NCBI RefSeq assembly: GCF_901000735.1
Contig: NC_081544.1
Coordinates: 19,359,358-19,423,357 of the forward strand
Source: Corylus avellana
Lineage: Eukaryota; Streptophyta; Magnoliopsida; Fagales; Betulaceae
Direction: 5' to 3'
Length of the DNA stretch: 64,000 nucleotides
The position numbers and the translations under genes were made by a program. The notes below the pieces were generated by a model that saw nothing but the letters and a program-made list of their open reading frames with translations, did no database searches and was not told where the DNA came from. Below are positions 58,690 through 64,000 of this stretch, piece by piece. Position 1 is the first letter of the stretch. The number at the start of each line of letters is the position of its first letter.

Positions 58690-61485
58690 TGAAACGCCCC
58701 AAGTTCTAGAGGTAGAGCGACTGGGAGTAATTGTAACATATTCTTAATAAAAATATTCTCCTATCATATGATCACCACAGAAACATAACATCACTAGAGT
58801 ACTATAAACTCTCATTATGAAATTACAAACACATAATGTACTAGTATTCAAAAATCTCATAAGCAATAAAGTTACACAGCCTATGCTTGTCCCAAGTGGT
58901 CTAGTGTATAGAATTGAGTTCCATACACTTCTATTGCTACTGCTCCTACTAGTCCCAATTGATCAAGACTTTATCTACCAAGAGGCCCACCGGTACCCCT
59001 GTCCTCAGTACTAAGATATGTAGGGCAATCTGAAAAAGATGTATAGAGAGAAGGGGTAAGTTCGACAACTCAGTAAGTAACCACAACACCAAGATGCTAT
59101 AAAACATGCTATGCATATTTCTATGTCAAAATCTCTGTCATGCACAATAACAATTTATGCAGAATAACATAATTAACAAAATAAGCATGATAGTTGCAAA
59201 ATGAGTAAGCACTTCCTTCTACTTTCCTTTCAAATTAATTGTTTTACCCTTTGACCCGACACTACAAATTTACCGTGAGCAGCACACGTTGGCTTGTCCC
59301 GAATGACCTATATGTTCATCCTGTCGTCACAGGAGAGAGCTACCAAGTTGGAAACTTTCCTAGGTGAAGGCCACCTGGCCGGTAGCACACATCTTCTCGT
59401 AACCGTCCTTCGGTGTGATTGCCATGCTACTGTATGCAGTACCGATCGTCACTATAATCGTGTCTCGGGTTAAACATTTATAATCATGAATGTACATATA
59501 ACATTTCAAATGATCTGTAAGCTCATCTGTAACTGTATGCTATGCCATGAACTTCATTCATAATTGCAGTCATACATAAAATCATGAAATAGGGTAGCTA
59601 TAACGTGTAAAATTCTTAAACAATGACATATGATTGAATAAAACTTAGCATTAAAATATGAAAATGAAGTGCAATTGAAAATCATATAAGTGAATTCTTT
59701 ATAAAATCCCCAACATTTTTTCAAAGATTTATAATAAAATTTGTTGGGGTTTTTGGTGTTGTGTCCCCTTACCTAGCATTTGATGATGGGTTGAGTTAAG
59801 TTGTCCTTTTACCTAAATCAATTGCAAGAATAAACTTAGGAGCATTATGGAATTTTAAATCTAAAATTAAATAAAGGTACCCTTGAGGTTGAATCTTATA
59901 GGGTATAAATCTTGAAAAATTAAAATTAAAATTAAAATTAGATTGATCCTATGATAAGTTATTATGTGGTGTAACATTGTAAAAGACTACGTGTCAAAGA
60001 CTACGTGTCTGTTAAAGGTGTTATAGTCTTTATCATTTCTTTCTCTCTCTTTTTTTTTTTAAAAAAAAATAAAATAAAATTTTAGCATAGAGTACAATAA
60101 AAACATAAAAAGGCTTACAATATAAAATTAACATTTCGACTCCCACACTTGTTATAAATTAGCTCAGCAGACACCAACGCAACTATATGTTGTACTTTGC
60201 CTAAATCTTCCATTCCCTAGAAAAGAAAATAACAAGAAACACAAACCACAATTCCATTCCCTTCCATTATTATCCAGCAGCTAAACAGATGGTAACACAC
60301 TAAAAGAGCACAAAACTGAATCACCTAACAAAACACCACCACAACTGAAACTCTGATTCAATCACTCAAGTGAACACTCATCAATTGAATAATAATCCCC
60401 CAAAACTAGAGCTTTGTCTCCCAGCAGAAACCCAGCAAATACAACCCCAACAACACAGAGAATGATAACAAAACATTAAACACCTTTCCAATTAAACAAG
60501 AATCTGCGATAACCCACTAAGGAAACACCCAACAAAAACACGAACTCACATTAAACAGAAAAACTTCAAAATTACCAAAGATTCAATTAATCCAATTAAT
60601 TCCAAAAACCCAAAATCACAATTCCAGCCCATAAAGACTCAACCAAGAAAATAAATAAACAGAATGTCTAATGGGCAAGAGAGACGATTTCTACCTTGAA
60701 AAGCTGATTAGATATTACGGTGTTAAGGCTGTCATGGAAGAAGAAAAAGAACATAAACAAAGACAGAGAATGATGGTGAGAATTTCGATAGAGAGAAAAG
60801 CGTGTAGAAGAAAAGGAAAAGAAAAGAAAAGAAAGAAAAGAAAAAAAATAAAACACTACTGATATATTGAAGAGAGAAGAACATTACCAAACTAGAAAGA
60901 TACTTGAGACAACTATTTTCTGTGTTATGTTTCAAAGCGTGAGGAGAAGGAAGAAAGTTCTGGGTTTTATAAGTAACTAAGAAGAGAGAAGATAGTATAC
61001 GTGTAGTCTGGTGAGAGGACAAGTGGCTGCTTAGGTGTCAACTGTTAAAACAACTGATTATGCATGGAACACAATTGTCCAAGAGAGAAAGGAGAGAACA
61101 TGCTGATTTATCCCTTTTTCTAGGGGCTACGCTGGTTTTAAAAGAAAAAATAAAAATGAAATTAAGTCCTTATTGGGAGAATACCCACATTGAGTTGGGG
61201 AGAGAGAAGAAAAAAAAAATCTCCTCCTATATTCTAGGAGATCTACCAGATATCTAATTTGAATAAAATCTCACATAAAATCCTAGTGGATATTTATATG
61301 CACTCCAATAAATAATCTCGAGGATTAAAACTAACAACTACATAGATATTTTTAATAGATATAACCACGTATTTACATATAATTATTTAATAGATAAATA
61401 ATATTAATATCACTTATAAAAGCATTAAAATATACAAAGATGCATTATAACTCTATTTTAAATCTATAAAATCTACAGGATGTCA
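58690..61485 (-). mobile_element. 2.8 kb LTR-type insertion (probable solo LTR) nested in the large LTR
   Basis: On the minus strand it starts TGACATCCTGTAG and ends GGGGCGTTTCA, with TG/CA termini. A perfect 5-bp target duplication CTTAC lies at 58685-58689 and 61486-61490, and host LTR homology resumes directly after it. No gag-pol motif is visible in either strand and no internal pair of LTRs was found, so a solo LTR is the simplest reading; a small non-autonomous element is possible. Confidence 0.75.
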
Positions 61486-61490
61486 CTTAC

Positions 61491-62300
61491 GACTCAGGAA
61501 AATACAAATTCACATGGATGCTTATTGTTACTTTTCCCGCATTGCACGCCAATTTTTTATATATCAAACATGCATATTTTGCAACTCATGAAATACATTT
61601 TGGAACTACTGTGAACTCTCTTTTGCGAAAACATATGTTGATTAATAAGATAACAATGAGGCTTGTAAAACTATGCATGTAAAAAACTGATAAGATAAAT
61701 TGCATCGTATGACATGGTACACCGGTACGTGCGGGATAACGGTCATGGGCTTACTATACAGGTTAACTTTATGGTCAAATACGTGTATGTGTGGGCTTTG
61801 GATCTAATCGTTTCGTGACCAAAGCGCAGTCATTCCTTAATGGATGGTCACTATAGGACGAACATCATTAGTAGTGTGAGACACTCGATGTTAGACTCGG
61901 TCGTGCCACTAATGTTATATACGGTAGCGTACAATATCCGGGGCATTGGTGTTGTATTACAGATCCCTCGGAACAACACCAACCCTGCTGAGAAGGGGTT
62001 GTATCTCGAATAGACCATACGGTTGAATTATTACTGTTATTCATGATTATATGCATATATTATATCTATATCACATCCATGATAAAGCTGTCATCTCATA
62101 ATGTTGCATGTGCTTTATAAACAACTAAGTTCACCATTTAATGACAGGTACGTCATGTGCATTTATACTTACTAAGTCGTCAGACTTATCCTTGTATTAT
62201 TTCCCTTTTTTTCTCCAAATGTGCAACTATGCGGTTATAGATAGTTTAGCAGAGGTGGATAACGCGAAGCTTCTAGTTATTGTGAAGGATTTGACCTGGG
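61491..62300 (+). mobile_element. Right part of the interrupted LTR, truncated by a copia element
   Basis: 'gactcaggaaaat' to 'gcggttatagatagtttagc' follows the 29.7 kb LTR from about 30628 to 31325 (for example 'acgtgcgggataacgg' and 'ggttaactttatggtcaaat'). The last 470 bp of the LTR, including the terminal ACA, is missing; copia sequence begins about 62312. Confidence 0.75.
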
Positions 62301-62311
62301 AGATGCTTCCA

Positions 62312-64000
62312 TTTGAAATTCTACACCATTATCAGATATCAAGGTTTTAATCTTGAGATTAAATTGTGTTGCAACAAGCTTAAAAAAAGATTGAATGAAA
62401 AACCTAGTTAGAGATTTTTGATACATGAGATGAACCCAAGTATATCTATTGAAATCATCCACAATGGTAAGGAAATAATATGATCCATTTGTAGATTGCT
62501 GAGAAAAAGGACCCCAAATGTCAACATGAATGAGATTAAAAGGGGCCTTGGAAGTTTTATTACTAATAAGAAAATGTAGCTTTTTCTGTTTTGCTAAAAG
62601 GCAAACATTACAAACTTCATTGGAATCAACAGAAATGAAATGAACTAGATTGTGCAACATGTTGATTCTAGAATTAGACAAATGACATACCCTAAAATGC
62701 CATAGGTCTGTTGAAGGATTTTTGAGAGTAGCAGAATTAACACCAAGTTTTGTAGAAAGCTTGCTTGCAGGTTGTATCAAATGAAACAAACCTTCCTTTT
62801 CCTCACCCACTCCAATCATTTTCCAATTGGTTAAATTCTGAATGAAACAGTGAGAGTTAATGAAAATGAGGCAGCAATTAAGGTGTTTGATGAGTTTGGT
62901 TGCATAAATGAGATTGAATGAAAAAGATGGTACACATAAAACATTGGTTAAAATGCAGTGTTTTGAAATTTTAACCATGCCTATGTGTGTGACAGAAACT
63001 AAGTCAGCATTAGGTAGTTTGACAGATGTGGATATAGTAGATGTAATTGTTGTAAACAAGGAAACACAATGAACCATATGATCAGTAGCTCTTGTATCAA
63101 TAATCCACGGAGTATCTGTCGGATTTGGTTTGAATTTAGACAAATTGAGGTTTGAATGAAAAACTGAATGTTTAGCATTGAGGGCAAAGATATTACCTGA
63201 CATCTTAGAGAAGATGTGATCTTGAGTTGTAGGTAAATAACCTACTTGATTGGCGGAAGCAGCTTTATGAGGATTGGTCTGCAAGAATTCCAGTAGCTTT
63301 TGACACTGTTTTGCAGTAATTGGTAGCTGAGGTAAATTCTCTCAATAGTTCTGAGTAGCAAGGTTAACACTTGAACTTGAAAATGAGGGCCTCTTTGTGA
63401 ACTTAAATCTAGTAGGAAAACCATGCAGTTTGTAGCACTTATCAACTGTGTGACCAGCAACACCACATTGAGTACACATCAATCTATCATTTCTATTGAA
63501 CTATTTAATGAACCTATTCTACTGTGGAGGAGCAGATTTGGTCATCATTGCAAAGGAGTTAGGAATCATAAACCGTATGAAGATTTCCCTTTGGCTTTCT
63601 TCTTGGATGACAAGAGAAAAGACTTTGTTAATTGGAGGCAAAGGCTCCATGAGAAGAATTTGACCTCGAATTTGTGAGAAAGACTCATTGAGTCCCATCA
63701 GAAATTGAAAAACATATTGTTGATCAAAAAAGGTATTGACATACTTCAAACTTCCACAAGAACATGTGGGATTGCAGGTACATGGAGTAAACGATTTGTA
63801 ATTATCAAACTCATCACAAAGAGACTTGAGTTTAGTAAAATATGAGCTTACAGAGAGGTTATCTTGTGAAAAATTAGAAATAGATTTCTGGAAATGAAAG
63901 GTCTTTGGTCCATTTCTTTGAGAGAATCGTTCCTTCAAGCTAAACCACATGTCTCGAGAGTTATTGATGTAGATAATGCTGGTATTAATCTCCTTTGAAA
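62312..64000 (-). pseudogene. Decayed Ty1/copia gag-pol, truncated in integrase, continuing past the right edge
   Basis: Minus strand, domains in order: Gag (63950-63519, retrotransposon Gag/UBN2 type, MWFSLKERFSQ start of the visible part), a CCHC zinc knuckle (CTQCGVAGHTVDKC, about 63435-63478), aspartic protease remnant, GAG-pre-integrase (WHFRVCHLS and CNVCLLAK), and the integrase core (HVDIWGPF, then ISDNGVEF). Stops break the frame between Gag and the knuckle and again near 63340. The protease active site reads DTRA rather than DT/SGA and the integrase zinc motif has lost its usual glycine before the second histidine. Reverse transcriptase and RNase H are absent: the frame leaves homology at about 62312. 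It is a dead fragment. Confidence 0.9.

Noticed and set aside
58690..61485. A full LTR retrotransposon with two LTRs
   Set aside because: No direct repeat of the ends, primer binding site or gag-pol motif was found inside the 2.8 kb. A solo LTR is simpler.

Overview
This is nuclear DNA from a flowering plant, probably a woody rosid eudicot. It is AT-rich, has intron-rich genes with short GT-AG introns, and is crowded with MITEs, solo LTRs and LINE tails. Four N gaps (three of exactly 100 N) show it is scaffolded draft assembly. Species-level placement is not possible from sequence reading alone.

Four protein-coding genes are supported, all on the minus strand. In the order they lie in the window they are: (1) a myosin-binding MYOB protein with a GTD-binding (DUF593) domain (3419-6509, 970 aa, 3 coding exons); (2) an AP180/CALM-type ANTH clathrin assembly protein (16646-26405, 565 aa, 15 exons, including a 4.2 kb intron packed with transposons); (3) the chloroplast NDH protein CRR3 (42808-45114, 169 aa, 3 exons; the third exon is very short and the first intron uses a GC donor); (4) a plastid-type armadillo-repeat protein (46516-54259, 861 aa, 9 exons). 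I rebuilt every exon set by hand; junction phases agree and each model is an exact multiple of three. From memory, CRR3 and the ANTH gene are also neighbours in Arabidopsis (At2g01590/At2g01600), so the pair looks like conserved microsynteny stretched apart by repeats.

The rest is mobile DNA. 1-16.6 kb outside the MYOB gene holds inverted-repeat MITEs, a tRNA-derived SINE and an LTR fragment. 26.8-40.3 kb is one 6.7 kb segment present twice, the two copies abutting an N gap as the suffix of one contig and the prefix of the next; this is most likely an unmerged assembly overlap. Each copy carries a 2.09 kb solo LTR, an unrecognised ORF, and a LINE RNase H fragment split by a hAT-type MITE. At 41.0 kb lies a solo LTR of a Cassandra TRIM element containing a 5S rRNA-derived segment, with a perfect 5-bp target duplication. 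54.6-64 kb is a nest: a Harbinger-type MITE with the largest gap in its core, an LTR-like block with a 132-bp tandem duplication, a large LTR split by a second 2.8 kb LTR (target duplication CTTAC), and a decayed Ty1/copia gag-pol running off the right edge.

The genes do not form a pathway: two act in membrane traffic and the cytoskeleton (MYOB, ANTH protein) and two are plastid proteins (CRR3, ARM protein). No new molecular system was found. The most unusual signals are the in-frame 93-nt intron of the MYOB gene, the GC-AG intron of CRR3, the mosaic 6.7 kb duplication, the 5S-bearing Cassandra LTR, and the arrays of short degenerate palindromes that bracket the TATA box in the large LTRs.
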